Source: JAALLB01 sp017643495 (GTDB lineage: Bacteria; Pseudomonadota; Alphaproteobacteria; Rhizobiales; Rhizobiaceae). From it: a stretch of DNA of 64,000 bases. Made by a program: the position numbers and the translations under genes. The notes beneath the pieces were generated by a model. It had not been told where the DNA came from, did no database searches, and worked only from the letters and a program-made list of their open reading frames with translations. The stretch spans positions 2,480,001-2,544,000 of the forward strand of contig OZ244147.1 of the NCBI GenBank assembly GCA_965216105.1. The letters are read 5' to 3'. Shown piece after piece: positions 53,087 through 63,032 of this stretch (within the stretch, counting starts at the first letter, position 1; each line of letters opens with the position of its first letter).

Positions 53087-54039
53087 CCCCAACAAAAGTA
53101 CTTATTGATACCGATCCGGGCGTTGATGATGCAATGGCCGTACTCTATGCAGCTTTTGATCCCGCTATCGAATTGGTGGGGCTAACCTCGATTTTCGGCA
53201 ATGTTACCACCGAAATTGCCACCAGAAATGCCCTCGCACTTGTCGAGATGACCGGTCTCGACATCCCCGTTGCCGCCGGTGCCACGCGACCTCTTGTTCA
53301 GGAGGCAAGGGAAGTTGCATGGGAAGTTCATGGCCGGGAAGGTTTTGGAGATGTTCCTGCGTTTACTCCGAAAAGAAAGCCGGCAAAAGAACCGGCACAT
53401 GAGTTAATCTGCAAAATGGCTGACCTGTATGAAGGTGAGCTTGTTCTGTGTCCGGTAGGCCCCTTGACGAATCTGGCACTGGCGCTTGAACACGACCCAT
53501 CACTCGCAAGCAAAGTAAAATCGGTTACCGTAATGGGTGGAAGCCTTGATGAAGGTGGAAATGTAACTCCCCATGCCGAAGCCAATATCTGGCAGGATCC
53601 GCATGCCGCCGAAAAGGTGTTTTCCGCAAACTGGGAAGTGTCAATGATCGGCCTTGACGTAACGCATCGGATTATCTGTTCCCCCGCAGATTTTGCAGCC
53701 CTTGCATCAGCCTCTCCCAAGTTCGGCGGTTTTCTCGATGATGCCGCACAATTCTATTTTGATTTCCATCGGAAGGTAGACGGCATTGATGGTTGCCACA
53801 TGCACGACCCCACGGCAGTTATTTCAATTGTGGCCCCTCAGTTTGTTTCGTTTGACGAAACCCCTGTTGGTGTTATCCTTGATGGCGAGGAAACCGGAAA
53901 AACCATCCGGTATCAGGGAGAGGGCAGAATGAATACAAGAGTTGCCTCCGGCATTGACGCCAATGCGGTGCGAGAGCGGTTTCTTGATATCATGAAGTCG
54001 GCACCAGACAGCCAACAATCAAACAGTAACGAGGTTTAA
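53083..54039 (+). CDS. Inosine-uridine-preferring nucleoside hydrolase family
   Basis: A 318-residue N-ribohydrolase that splits nucleosides into base and ribose. The calcium-binding motif DTDPGVDDAMA is at residues 9-19, and CPVGPLTNLALALEHDP and HDPTAVISIVAP carry further active-site residues (the substrate histidine and the Asp ligand). It sits between ribokinase and the oxygenase gene. Confidence 0.94.
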   Translation: MTPTKVLIDTDPGVDDAMAVLYAAFDPAIELVGLTSIFGNVTTEIATRNALALVEMTGLDIPVAAGATRPLVQEAREVAWEVHGREGFGDVPAFTPKRKPAKEPAHELICKMADLYEGELVLCPVGPLTNLALALEHDPSLASKVKSVTVMGGSLDEGGNVTPHAEANIWQDPHAAEKVFSANWEVSMIGLDVTHRIICSPADFAALASASPKFGGFLDDAAQFYFDFHRKVDGIDGCHMHDPTAVISIVAPQFVSFDETPVGVILDGEETGKTIRYQGEGRMNTRVASGIDANAVRERFLDIMKSAPDSQQSNSNEV

Positions 54040-54881
54040 TGTCGGATTTCAATGTTCTGGCGATCGCTTACGATGATCCCGATGCAGGTGTGAAATTTTC
54101 AAAATCGCTTCACGAGACGGGCTTTGCCATTCTCAAGGGCCATCCGATTTCAAAAAATGAAATCGATCAAATGTACAAAGCCTGGTCAAACTACTTTACC
54201 AAGGATGACCGGTTCAAAGATGCAGTTCAACCGGGCGAAGTTCACGGTTATTACGGCTACAAATCTGAAAATGCGAAGGGTAGCGCTCAAAAGGACCTGA
54301 AGGAATTTTACCACGTCTACGAGAGCAAGCCTGTTCCAGCCGATGTGGAAAGCGAAACCAGGTCATTTCAGAAAAAAATGATTGCAATCGGTGCCGAGTT
54401 GCTCGACTGGCTGGACAACCACATGCCCTCCGAGACGAGAAGCAAACTCTCACAATCGCTGACTGACATGATTTCCGGCAGTGAACACAACCTGTTGCGT
54501 GTACTTCATTATCCGCCACTTCCCGACAATGTTGAAGCTGGTGAAGTCCGTGCAGCAGCCCACGAAGACATTAACCTGATCACACTTCTGGTAACCGGAA
54601 GCGAGCCGGGTTTGCAGGCAAAGGACAGCAAGGGAGACTGGCATGATGTCCCCTGCAATTCCGGATACATCACCATAAATTCCGGTGACATGCTTTCAAA
54701 GGCTACAGGAGGGTATTACCCCTCAACGCCCCATCGGGTTGTAAATCCGCCTGATCAGGAAAACCGTTCACGTTACTCGATGCCCCTTTTCGTTCATCCA
54801 CGCCCAGAAGTGCAACTGGACGAAAAACAGACAGCAGGTGAGTATCTTGATGAAAGGCTGCGCGAGATCGGCCTGAAATAA
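54039..54881 (+). CDS. 2-oxoglutarate/Fe(II) oxygenase (isopenicillin N synthase-like)
   Basis: A 280-residue double-stranded beta-helix dioxygenase. Iron ligands are H175 and D177 (AAHEDINL) and H232 (PHRVVNPP); the 2-oxoglutarate-binding R245-x-S247 is in RYSMPLF. The N-terminal DIOX_N region (GFAILKGHPISKNEI) is present. It starts on the last base of the nucleoside hydrolase stop. A nucleobase or nucleoside hydroxylase role (as for thymine 7-hydroxylase) is inferred from context only. Confidence 0.9.
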   Translation: MSDFNVLAIAYDDPDAGVKFSKSLHETGFAILKGHPISKNEIDQMYKAWSNYFTKDDRFKDAVQPGEVHGYYGYKSENAKGSAQKDLKEFYHVYESKPVPADVESETRSFQKKMIAIGAELLDWLDNHMPSETRSKLSQSLTDMISGSEHNLLRVLHYPPLPDNVEAGEVRAAAHEDINLITLLVTGSEPGLQAKDSKGDWHDVPCNSGYITINSGDMLSKATGGYYPSTPHRVVNPPDQENRSRYSMPLFVHPRPEVQLDEKQTAGEYLDERLREIGLK

Positions 54882-54903
54882 CAGCATAAAAGGGAGAGGA
54901 CCA

Positions 54904-55908
54904 ATGAAACTATCAATCAAACTGGTGGCAGCAGGAATGCTGGCCATGTTCACAGTCATTCAGGCGTGGGCAGAAGATTTCAAGCCTGCTGTGATTTACG
55001 ACATGGGTGGCAAATTCGACAAATCATTCAATGAAGGTGTCTATAACGGCATCAAGCGCTTTACTGACGAAACCGGCATCAAGGTCATGGAGTTTGAAGT
55101 AACCAATGAAACGCAACGGGAGCAGGCCATGCAGCGCATGATAGACCGTGGCGCAACATTGGTATTGGGTGTTGGCTTCGCGCAGGCCGATGCCATCAAT
55201 AAGGTGGCAGGCGAAAACCCTGACCGGAATTTTGCAATCATTGATGTAAACTGGCTCGACCAACCCAACCTGCGCCAGTATGCCTTCAAGGAGCATGAAG
55301 GCAGCTATTTGGTAGGCATGGCTGCAGCACTGGCATCAGATACCGGCAAGATCGGCTTTGTGGGCGGCATGGACATTCCGCTTATCCGTGCATTTGCCTG
55401 TGGCTATGTGCAGGGTGCAAAAGCAGTCAATGCCGATATCGACATACTGCAAAACATGACCGGCACCACTCCGGCAGCATGGAATGACCCGGGCAAAGGT
55501 GCTGAACTAACCCAAAGCCAGATCGACCGTGGCGCTGACGTGATTTATCAGGCCGCAGGCGGAACCGGTATCGGGGTTATCAGAGCCGCTGCAGATGCTG
55601 AAAAACTGGCTATCGGTGTGGACTCGAACCAGAACCATCTTGCTCCCGGATCAGTGCTGACTTCAATGCTGAAGCGTGTGGATGTTGCAGCATACGAAAC
55701 CATGAAAGACGGCATGTCCGGCGATTTCGAAACAGGTGTTCGCATCCTCGGCCTTGCAGAAAACGGTGTTGGATGGGCACTTGACGAAAACAATGAAAAA
55801 TTGATCACGGATGATATGAAAACTGCAATAGATTCTGCAAGTGCAGAAATCGTTGCCGGCGACATTTCGGTGCATGATTATCGCAGTGACAACACCTGCC
55901 CTCAATAA
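54904..55908 (+). CDS. BMP-family ABC substrate-binding protein (nucleoside-type)
   Basis: A 334-residue periplasmic receptor (signal peptide about 1-23, IQAWAED) of the Bmp/PnrA family, whose members bind purine nucleosides. Family features: VIYDMGGKFDKSFNEGVYNGI, GRVxFVGGMD-like GKIGFVGGMDIPLI and DQNHL-like SNQNHLAPGSVLTSMLKRVD. It feeds the ATPase and two permeases downstream. Confidence 0.93.
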   Translation: MKLSIKLVAAGMLAMFTVIQAWAEDFKPAVIYDMGGKFDKSFNEGVYNGIKRFTDETGIKVMEFEVTNETQREQAMQRMIDRGATLVLGVGFAQADAINKVAGENPDRNFAIIDVNWLDQPNLRQYAFKEHEGSYLVGMAAALASDTGKIGFVGGMDIPLIRAFACGYVQGAKAVNADIDILQNMTGTTPAAWNDPGKGAELTQSQIDRGADVIYQAAGGTGIGVIRAAADAEKLAIGVDSNQNHLAPGSVLTSMLKRVDVAAYETMKDGMSGDFETGVRILGLAENGVGWALDENNEKLITDDMKTAIDSASAEIVAGDISVHDYRSDNTCPQ

Positions 55909-55925
55909 GAGCGGCTGAGTTCCAC

Positions 55926-57494
55926 ATGGCTATGAAAGCAGGCAAGGGAGATGTTGAAACAACATCTCCCTTTGCAATCGAACTCCAGAACGTTTGCAAG
56001 TCATTCGGCAGGGTTCAAGCCAACCGAAACATTTCCTTGGCAGTCGAGAATGCTACAATTCACGGAATTGTTGGCGAGAATGGCGCTGGCAAGTCTACCC
56101 TGATGAATATTCTCTTTGGCCTGCATTCCGCAGACTCGGGCTCAATCCTGATAGACGGGAAGCCGGTTGAAATACGTTCGAGTGCTGATGCCATATCTCT
56201 GGGTATTGGCATGGTCCACCAGCATTTTATGCTCGTTCCCAATTTTACCGTACTTGAAAACATTATGCTGGGCCGAGAAGGAGACATGCTTCTCAAGGAT
56301 GGCATAGCTTCAACCATGAGAGAACTTGAAGAACTCGAGACTGAATACGGCATGCAAGTTAATCCGCATGCCAAGGTTGAGGATTTGCCCGTTGGCACAA
56401 GGCAAAGAATAGAAATCATCAAGGCAATACGTGGTGGCGCTCGTATCCTGATACTTGATGAACCTACGGGGGTTCTCACTCCTCAGGAAACAGACAGCTT
56501 GTTTGCCATTCTGAGAGCATTGCGTGCCCGCGGTGTGACGATCATCCTGATCACCCACAAACTCGCAGAAATCATGGCAATTACAGATACGGTGAGCATC
56601 ATCAGGGACGGAAAAATCGTCGGTAGCCGGGAAACTTCCAAGACCAATAGCGGTGAGCTTGCAGAATTGATGGTGGGCAGGGAAGTGTTGTTGCGTGTTG
56701 AAAAGGATGCAGCATCAACCGGAGAAACAAGACTTTCCGTAAACGGCCTCGGCCTGTCTTCAAACGATGGTCACCCTCTCTTGACAGACATTACCTTCGA
56801 TCTTCGGGCAGGTGAAATTCTTGGCGTCGCTGGCGTTGCCGGCAATGGACAGTCAGAACTGATGGAAGTGTTTGCAGGAATGCGTACATTTGATACCGGG
56901 CAAATGGAAATTCTTGGCGACCAGATCGACAGTAAACACCCGAAACATCCTGACTCAATGCGAAAAACCGGTCTTGGGCACATACCGGAGGATCGTCATC
57001 AGCACGGGCTCGTTCTCAATTTCGAAGCCAGTGAGAATCTTGTTTTCGGATTTCACCATACAGAGTTGACCGGAAATGGCTTGCTGATGGACCAAAAGTC
57101 GATCCGCTCCCATGCAGAAACCATGATCGAACGCTTTGATGTTCGTCCGGCCAATCCGGACCTGCCTGCTAAAAACTTTTCCGGAGGCAACCAGCAAAAA
57201 CTCGTGATTGCCCGCGAAATGAATGCAGAGCCCAAAGTTCTTATCGTTGGGCAGCCGACCCGCGGTGTAGACATTGGCGCTATCGAGTTCATTCACAAAC
57301 AGCTAGTTGCACTCAGGGACAAAGGTTGTGCCATTCTTCTGGTTTCAGTTGAACTAGATGAAATACTGGCCCTGTCAGACCGGATCATGGTCATGAATGA
57401 AGGGCGGATTGTTGGTGTTCTGGACAGCGCAGACGCCACCGAACGTCGCATTGGTCTCATGATGGCAGGAATTGCGAAAGAAGAAGCTGCATGA
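55926..57494 (+). CDS. ABC transporter ATPase, double domain (nucleoside-type)
   Basis: A 522-residue protein with two ABC modules: first Walker A GENGAGKSTLM and Walker B LILDEPTGVL; second signature NFSGGNQQKLVIAREM. Second-module Walker motifs are degenerate, as usual for RbsA/NupA-like proteins. It overlaps the first permease by four bases. Confidence 0.95.
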   Translation: MAMKAGKGDVETTSPFAIELQNVCKSFGRVQANRNISLAVENATIHGIVGENGAGKSTLMNILFGLHSADSGSILIDGKPVEIRSSADAISLGIGMVHQHFMLVPNFTVLENIMLGREGDMLLKDGIASTMRELEELETEYGMQVNPHAKVEDLPVGTRQRIEIIKAIRGGARILILDEPTGVLTPQETDSLFAILRALRARGVTIILITHKLAEIMAITDTVSIIRDGKIVGSRETSKTNSGELAELMVGREVLLRVEKDAASTGETRLSVNGLGLSSNDGHPLLTDITFDLRAGEILGVAGVAGNGQSELMEVFAGMRTFDTGQMEILGDQIDSKHPKHPDSMRKTGLGHIPEDRHQHGLVLNFEASENLVFGFHHTELTGNGLLMDQKSIRSHAETMIERFDVRPANPDLPAKNFSGGNQQKLVIAREMNAEPKVLIVGQPTRGVDIGAIEFIHKQLVALRDKGCAILLVSVELDEILALSDRIMVMNEGRIVGVLDSADATERRIGLMMAGIAKEEAA

Positions 57495-58609
57495 AGCAGG
57501 CACCCCCACTCCCCTATTGGGCTGATGTCATACTGTTACCTGTTATCAATCTGCTGGCTGCACTGGTTGTTTGCGGGATCATTATTGCAATGCTGGGCGA
57601 GAACCCCTTTTCTGCCTTGAGTGTCATGATCAAGGGAGCCTTCGTTTATCCCAGCAGCCTTGGATATACACTTTATTACACCACCAATTTTGTTTTCACC
57701 GGCCTCGCTGTAGCGATCGCCTTCCACGCGATGATGTTCAATATCGGCGGTGAAGGACAGGCATATCTGGGAGGACTTGGCGCAGGGCTTGCGGCCCTGT
57801 GGCTCGGCGCAGATTTCTCGCCCTTAATCGTATTGCCTGTTGCGGTTATCGCTTCTGCGTTGTTTGGCGCAGCCTGGGCCTTTGTACCAGGCTACCTGCA
57901 AGCCAAGCGGGGTAGCCACATCGTCATCACGACAATCATGTTCAATTTCATAGCCTCATCCTTGATGGTGTGGCTGCTGGCCGGACCGCTAATCCAAAAA
58001 GGACAGCAATCTCCGCAAACGCCAACCTTTGATGCAAACGCTTTCCTGCCCAAATTTTCGGAGTTGCTGGCCAGTGTTTCCATAGATGTTGCCCGTTCTC
58101 CATTAAACCTCTCATTCGTCCTAGCACTGGCAGCACTGGTCTTTTTCTGGGTGCTGGTTTGGAAAACAAGATTTGGATACGAGTTAAGGGCTGTAGGACA
58201 CAATCAGCAGGCGGCACATTATGCGGGTATAAACGTCCCCAGGGTTATCATCATCACGATGCTGATCTCTGGCGCTTTCGCCGGATTGATGGCAACCAAT
58301 GAAATTCTTGGTGTACAGCACAAGGTGCTACTGAATTTCACTTCAGGATACGGATTTACCGGTATTGCTGTTGCGCTGATGGGTCGAAACCATCCAGTCG
58401 GAATATTTCTTGCGAGCCTGCTCTTTGGCGCTCTTTTTCAAGGTGGTGCCGAGCTTGATTTTGAGTTTGACTCCATAACCCGTGAGATGGTCCTCGTTAT
58501 TCAGGGCATGATAATCCTGTTTTCAGGAGCTCTGGCATACATGTTCAACCGGCCCCTGTCCCATTTTCTGGCTAGTATTTTGAACAGGAAGCAGGCCGTA
58601 AATGAATGA
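57491..58609 (+). CDS. ABC transporter permease 1 (nucleoside-type)
   Basis: A 372-residue BPD_transp_2 permease with about ten helices; contains FNIGGEGQAYLGGLGAGLAA and the cytoplasmic coupling segment RFGYELRAVGHNQQAAHYAGINV. Overlaps the second permease by 8 bp. Confidence 0.94.
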   Translation: MKQAPPLPYWADVILLPVINLLAALVVCGIIIAMLGENPFSALSVMIKGAFVYPSSLGYTLYYTTNFVFTGLAVAIAFHAMMFNIGGEGQAYLGGLGAGLAALWLGADFSPLIVLPVAVIASALFGAAWAFVPGYLQAKRGSHIVITTIMFNFIASSLMVWLLAGPLIQKGQQSPQTPTFDANAFLPKFSELLASVSIDVARSPLNLSFVLALAALVFFWVLVWKTRFGYELRAVGHNQQAAHYAGINVPRVIIITMLISGAFAGLMATNEILGVQHKVLLNFTSGYGFTGIAVALMGRNHPVGIFLASLLFGALFQGGAELDFEFDSITREMVLVIQGMIILFSGALAYMFNRPLSHFLASILNRKQAVNE

Positions 58610-59570
58610 CTTTATGCTGCAGTTTCTGCTGACGATTGACGCGACGTTTCGTGTAGCCACCCCGCTCATACTTTGCGCAATGGCCGGCATGTTTTCCGAA
58701 AGATCCGGGATAATCGATATTTCCCTTGAAGGAAAACTCCTTGCCGGTGCATTCGTTGCAGCAACTGTTGCAACAACTACCGGCTCGGCCTGGCTCGGAA
58801 TATTGTGTGCAATCCTGGCCAGTGTGGGTTTTGCACTGGTTCATGGTTTTGCCTGCATAACACACCGGGGCAATCAGGTTGTGAGCGGGCTTGCAATCAA
58901 TATTCTTGCCTCAGGTCTTACAGTTACGATTGCAATTGCCCTGTTTCATCAGGGAGGCCAAACCCCTCCTCTGGGTCGTTCTGAAAGGTTTACACCCCTC
59001 GAATGGCCATTGGTTGAAACTCTGAACCAGATACCGGCTGTTGGTTCAATTTACCGGGAATTGATCAGTGGACACAATCTTATCACGTACATCGCCCTGC
59101 TGGCCGTTCCGGTAAGTGCCTTTATCTTTTACCGCACCCGGTTTGGCCTCAGGTTGAGGGCTGTTGGTGAGTTACCACAAGCAGTTGACAGTGCTGGCGT
59201 TTCCGTAACCTGGCTACGATACAGGGCGGTGATCATAGCAGGTATACTTTGCGGCATCGCAGGCGCATATCTCTCAACAGCCCAAGGTGCCGGTTTTGTT
59301 CGGGAAATGTCTGCGGGCAAGGGATATATTGCATTGGCAGCCGTTATTTTCGGAAAATGGCGTCCCTACCCTGCTTTCTTTGCCTGCCTGCTGTTCGGAT
59401 TTCTGGAAGCATCCAGTGCACGGCTACAGGGAGTCGAGATACCTTTAATCGGCGAGGCCCCAACCCAGTTGATGCTGGCCCTGCCCTACATCATGGTGGT
59501 TGTGCTGCTAGCCGGGTTCATCGGGAAAGCAAACCCTCCTGCTGCAATCGGCCAACCCTATGTAAAATAA
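58602..59570 (+). CDS. ABC transporter permease 2 (nucleoside-type)
   Basis: A 322-residue BPD_transp_2 permease: MFSERSGIIDISLEGKLLAGAFVAA near the N-terminus and RFGLRLRAVGELPQAVDSAGVSVTWLRY as coupling segment. With the preceding genes it completes a purine-nucleoside-type importer. Confidence 0.94.
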   Translation: MNDFMLQFLLTIDATFRVATPLILCAMAGMFSERSGIIDISLEGKLLAGAFVAATVATTTGSAWLGILCAILASVGFALVHGFACITHRGNQVVSGLAINILASGLTVTIAIALFHQGGQTPPLGRSERFTPLEWPLVETLNQIPAVGSIYRELISGHNLITYIALLAVPVSAFIFYRTRFGLRLRAVGELPQAVDSAGVSVTWLRYRAVIIAGILCGIAGAYLSTAQGAGFVREMSAGKGYIALAAVIFGKWRPYPAFFACLLFGFLEASSARLQGVEIPLIGEAPTQLMLALPYIMVVVLLAGFIGKANPPAAIGQPYVK

Positions 59571-59640
59571 AGGCAAAAAACGAAGTCAGTATTAAAACCA
59601 ACAGTTTGTATCCCAAGAAAAACCAGACCAACCCAAAGCC

Positions 59641-60309
59641 TCAGGCTTCCCTGTCTGCAAGCTCCAGTCTTTTTCTCAGTGATACTTTCGGACGAGCCAC
59701 ATGTTCATCGGCAGGCTCTGCTTCCCGTGCAGTTTCACTCTCAGGCAAAAGTTCGGTTTCTGTATTGTCTTCAGTTGCTTCAGGAAATTCTTCTGATTGC
59801 GCAATATCCTGCTGATCATCAACAGCTTCCGTTTCCTGTTCGGCAGCACTGGCCGCTTCCTCAGGCAAACTTTCCGCAACCTCCCCGGTCACTTCGGCGT
59901 CTTCAAGGATTTCCTTCATGTAGCCTTTGCCGATGCGGTAAGCAGACGTGAAATTTTTCATGATCAGATTTGGGTTGGCAAAGTCTTCATCATAATCATT
60001 CAATCCGTCAATATTTGCCAATATCGGATTGGAACGCCACAAAACGGACAATGCCTTGCGCTTTAGCGCCTCGGGAACGCCTTCCTTGAGAAACAATGAA
60101 AAGTCCGTTTCACTGTTCACCGCATCAAGGTCCACTGCCTCTGCTGCAAGCCTGTTGGCTTCCATTTCCTCCAGGTGCTCGTCGGTGACGTCAGGTGGGG
60201 CGGCCTTAGCTAATTGATCTTCGCCTTGTTCCGGTTCCAGCCCCCTTTTTCTCCTCGACCAACGGGAAAGTATACCATCGCTTTCTTTTTGATTTTTGCT
60301 CATGCTCAA
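59641..60309 (-). CDS. DUF3306-domain protein
   Basis: A 222-residue cytosolic protein. The conserved core is residues about 10-130 (GILSRWSRRKRG, then FLKEGVPEALKRKALSVLWRSNPILANIDGLNDYDEDF), followed by an acidic low-complexity tail. DUF3306 genes accompany DUF3305 and the polyferredoxin at formate dehydrogenase loci; biochemical role unknown. It overlaps the DUF3305 gene by four bases. Confidence 0.9.
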   Translation of the reverse strand: MSMSKNQKESDGILSRWSRRKRGLEPEQGEDQLAKAAPPDVTDEHLEEMEANRLAAEAVDLDAVNSETDFSLFLKEGVPEALKRKALSVLWRSNPILANIDGLNDYDEDFANPNLIMKNFTSAYRIGKGYMKEILEDAEVTGEVAESLPEEAASAAEQETEAVDDQQDIAQSEEFPEATEDNTETELLPESETAREAEPADEHVARPKVSLRKRLELADREA

Positions 60310-60845
60310 TGCTTTGTATGGGTCTCAAAGATGGGTGTTTTGCCGAACTTCTGATCATCCACATTCAGTTTATCGCGCCTGCGTTTCTTGAACTCCTGTT
60401 CGACGTAATGCTCTTCAACAAATGCCTGGATGAATGCCGCGACCACTTCAGGCATGGCAACTTTCTCGATGATGTCATCCCCGGCATCCGTAAAATCCTG
60501 GGCTTCGTAAGGTGAAGCCGTCACAAGAAAGGGTTCCCACGGCAGTTCCGTGCCTTCCTCTGCTTCCCGAAGAACAACATAGAGTTCAGGTGCATCCTGC
60601 ATCAGATTGAGGCGCAAGGCCTCTGCATCCTTGTGATGCAGTTCCAGAAAGAGGATACCTGCCCGGTATTGCTTGAAGTCGGGACCATCAAACAACTCAG
60701 CATTTGCTTCATCATCCCTACCGTTCAAGGCAACATAAACCGCAACCGGCCGCCAATTCCAGTCTGCCCAAGGATGCTTTGACTTACGTTTCTCGACAAT
60801 GATGCCAAGCGGAAGTCTGACTTCTTTTTCTTCTACCGATCGCAC
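60306..60845 (-). CDS. DUF3305-domain protein
   Basis: A 179-residue protein: LPLGIIVEKRKSKHPWADWNWRPVAV and later YVVLREAEEGTELPWEPFLVTASPYEAQDF are the DUF3305 signature. It is transcribed divergently from the polyferredoxin gene (115 bp apart) and upstream of DUF3306. Probably a formate dehydrogenase assembly or accessory factor, by association only. Confidence 0.9.
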   Translation of the reverse strand: MRSVEEKEVRLPLGIIVEKRKSKHPWADWNWRPVAVYVALNGRDDEANAELFDGPDFKQYRAGILFLELHHKDAEALRLNLMQDAPELYVVLREAEEGTELPWEPFLVTASPYEAQDFTDAGDDIIEKVAMPEVVAAFIQAFVEEHYVEQEFKKRRRDKLNVDDQKFGKTPIFETHTKH

Positions 60846-60959
60846 TTCAATTCCTCCCCATACAATTTACCAGTGCCAGTCAGGTCTGCAAGTGAATTGC
60901 AACAAACAATTGGCATGAGGCTGAGAGCGATATACTGTCAGTAAAAAAGGAGGAGAGAC

Positions 60960-63002
60960 TTGTCCCAGACGCGTTGTCTCATTTGCAATTGTGAAAAAAC
61001 AATGCCGCTTGATGTCAAGAAGCTTGAAAAAGCGATTGGGCGCGATATCGGTAAATTGCACACCAGCTTGTGCCGTGCCCAACTTGATTCATTCGAAGAA
61101 TCAATAGCCTCCGGGGAAGAGCTGATTGTCGCCTGCACACAGGAAGCTCCCCTGTTTGATGAGATTGCCGAAGAGAGTTCATCAACCGCGAGGTTGAAAT
61201 ATGTGAATATACGCGAGCAGGCCGGTTGGTCGACAGAAGCACCTCAAGCCTACCCGAAAATTGCGGCCCTTCTGGGTGATGCCGAGTATGAGTATACTCC
61301 TGCGCGGCTGAAATCCATCCATTCAGACGGAATGTGCCTTGTCTATGGATCGGGTCAGGAAGCGTATGAAGTTGCGAAACTGCTTTCCGACAAACTCTCG
61401 GTAACCTTGATGCTGAGCGACACAGACAATGAGCCTGTATTGCCAACTGTTGCCGATATTCCCGTGTATCGCGGTGTGATTACAAGCGCATCAGGCTCAT
61501 TCGGGGCCTTTGAGGTAACTGTCGATCAATATGCGCCGATGCGTCCTTCATCAAGATCTGCACCAGAATTCGGAATTCCCCGCAACAGTGCCCAATCCAG
61601 TTGCAGTCTCATACTCGACATTTCCGGAAAAACGCCCCTCTTTTCCGGGCACAATCACAGAGACGGTTATGCCAGTCTGGATCCCGGTGATCCGGTTCTG
61701 ATTCTCAAAACCGCAATGCAGTTTGCTGAAATGGTTGGGGAATTCGAGAAACCTGTTTACGTTGACTACAATGCCGACACCTGTGCGCATGGGCATTCCA
61801 TGAAGACGGGGTGTTCCAAATGTCTTGATGCCTGTCCCGCGGGTGCAATAACCAGCCTTGGGGAGACTGTGAATATTGACGCCGGCATATGCGGCGGTTG
61901 CGGCTCTTGCCATGCCGTCTGTCCCACAGGCTCAATCTCCTATCAATACCCGACACAAGCTGACCTGATCAGCCGTGTTCATAACATGCTTGAAATTTAT
62001 TCCTCGGCAGGAGGAAAGAATGCCAATCTGCTTCTGCACGCCGAAGGCTTTGGTACCGAGCTGATTGGTGCAATCGCACGATATGGTGACGGCCTGCCTG
62101 CAAACACGATCCCTGCAGGTTTTCATTCTGCAACCGTGTTTGGACATGTGGAATTGCTGTCGATGATCGCCGGTGGTGCATCATGCATAAATATACTCGT
62201 TGACCCCAAGCTCGCTGATGAAATCCAGGCGTGCGAAGGAGAAATCTATCTGGCTAACCAGATAATTGATGAACTGGGCCTCTCAGCGGAACCACGAATA
62301 AGACTGCTGACAGAGACTGATCCTGACAAGCTTCATGAGCAATTGCTGAACCAGCCAAAGCAGCCTGCTATAACAAACTCCGCATTCAAACCGGTGGGCA
62401 AGAAACGGGAAAACTCCCGGATTGTGTTCTCCAAACTGCATGCTGCATCAAAGGCCAAACCCGACATCATTCCACTTCCGGAAACAGCACCGTACGGCCG
62501 CGTGAATATTGACCGCGAAGCCTGTACGCTATGCATGGCCTGCACCTCCGCTTGTCCCGCCAGTGCTATCACCGACACCCCCGGAGAACCAAGACTGCGC
62601 TTCACAGAGGCTGCCTGTGTCCAGTGCGGTTTGTGCGTAACCACATGCCCGGAAAACGCACTGGCACTTGTTCCGCAAATGAATTTCACTCCGGCCGCCA
62701 TGCAGCCGGAAACACTTTATGAAGAAGAACCTTTTTCATGCATTTCCTGCGGCAAGCCATTTGCAACAAGATCGGTGATTGAGCGCATCTCGATTCAGCT
62801 TGCAGGGAAACATTCCATGTTTTCCAGTGAGGAACAGTCAAGCCTGATCAAAATGTGCGAGGACTGCCGTATCGAAGCGCAGGCAAACTCCACCACGGAT
62901 CCATTTGCAACCTCAGCCAGACCGCGACCTCGCACCAGTGATGACTACCTGAATGCCGAGCGTAACGGGCTTTCAGAAAACGACTTCCTGATAGACGATT
63001 AA
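60960..63002 (+). CDS. Polyferredoxin (multi-4Fe-4S) of the formate dehydrogenase locus
   Basis: A 680-residue iron-sulfur protein. It has an N-terminal CLICNCEKT segment and a ferredoxin pair at about 277-325 (CSKCLDACPAGA and CGGCGSCHAVCPTGS). A second pair lies at about 520-570 (CTLCMACTSACPASA and CVQCGLCVTTCPENA), followed by a C-terminal four-Cys ribbon (CISCGKP and MCEDC). Start is TTG 60960, strongly supported by AAGGAGGAG 6 nt upstream. Its role is probably electron transfer to or from a formate dehydrogenase whose genes should lie outside the window. Confidence 0.92.
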   Translation: MSQTRCLICNCEKTMPLDVKKLEKAIGRDIGKLHTSLCRAQLDSFEESIASGEELIVACTQEAPLFDEIAEESSSTARLKYVNIREQAGWSTEAPQAYPKIAALLGDAEYEYTPARLKSIHSDGMCLVYGSGQEAYEVAKLLSDKLSVTLMLSDTDNEPVLPTVADIPVYRGVITSASGSFGAFEVTVDQYAPMRPSSRSAPEFGIPRNSAQSSCSLILDISGKTPLFSGHNHRDGYASLDPGDPVLILKTAMQFAEMVGEFEKPVYVDYNADTCAHGHSMKTGCSKCLDACPAGAITSLGETVNIDAGICGGCGSCHAVCPTGSISYQYPTQADLISRVHNMLEIYSSAGGKNANLLLHAEGFGTELIGAIARYGDGLPANTIPAGFHSATVFGHVELLSMIAGGASCINILVDPKLADEIQACEGEIYLANQIIDELGLSAEPRIRLLTETDPDKLHEQLLNQPKQPAITNSAFKPVGKKRENSRIVFSKLHAASKAKPDIIPLPETAPYGRVNIDREACTLCMACTSACPASAITDTPGEPRLRFTEAACVQCGLCVTTCPENALALVPQMNFTPAAMQPETLYEEEPFSCISCGKPFATRSVIERISIQLAGKHSMFSSEEQSSLIKMCEDCRIEAQANSTTDPFATSARPRPRTSDDYLNAERNGLSENDFLIDD

Positions 63003-63032
63003 TTCGTGCCGGACTTGCGCTCGACTATTGTG

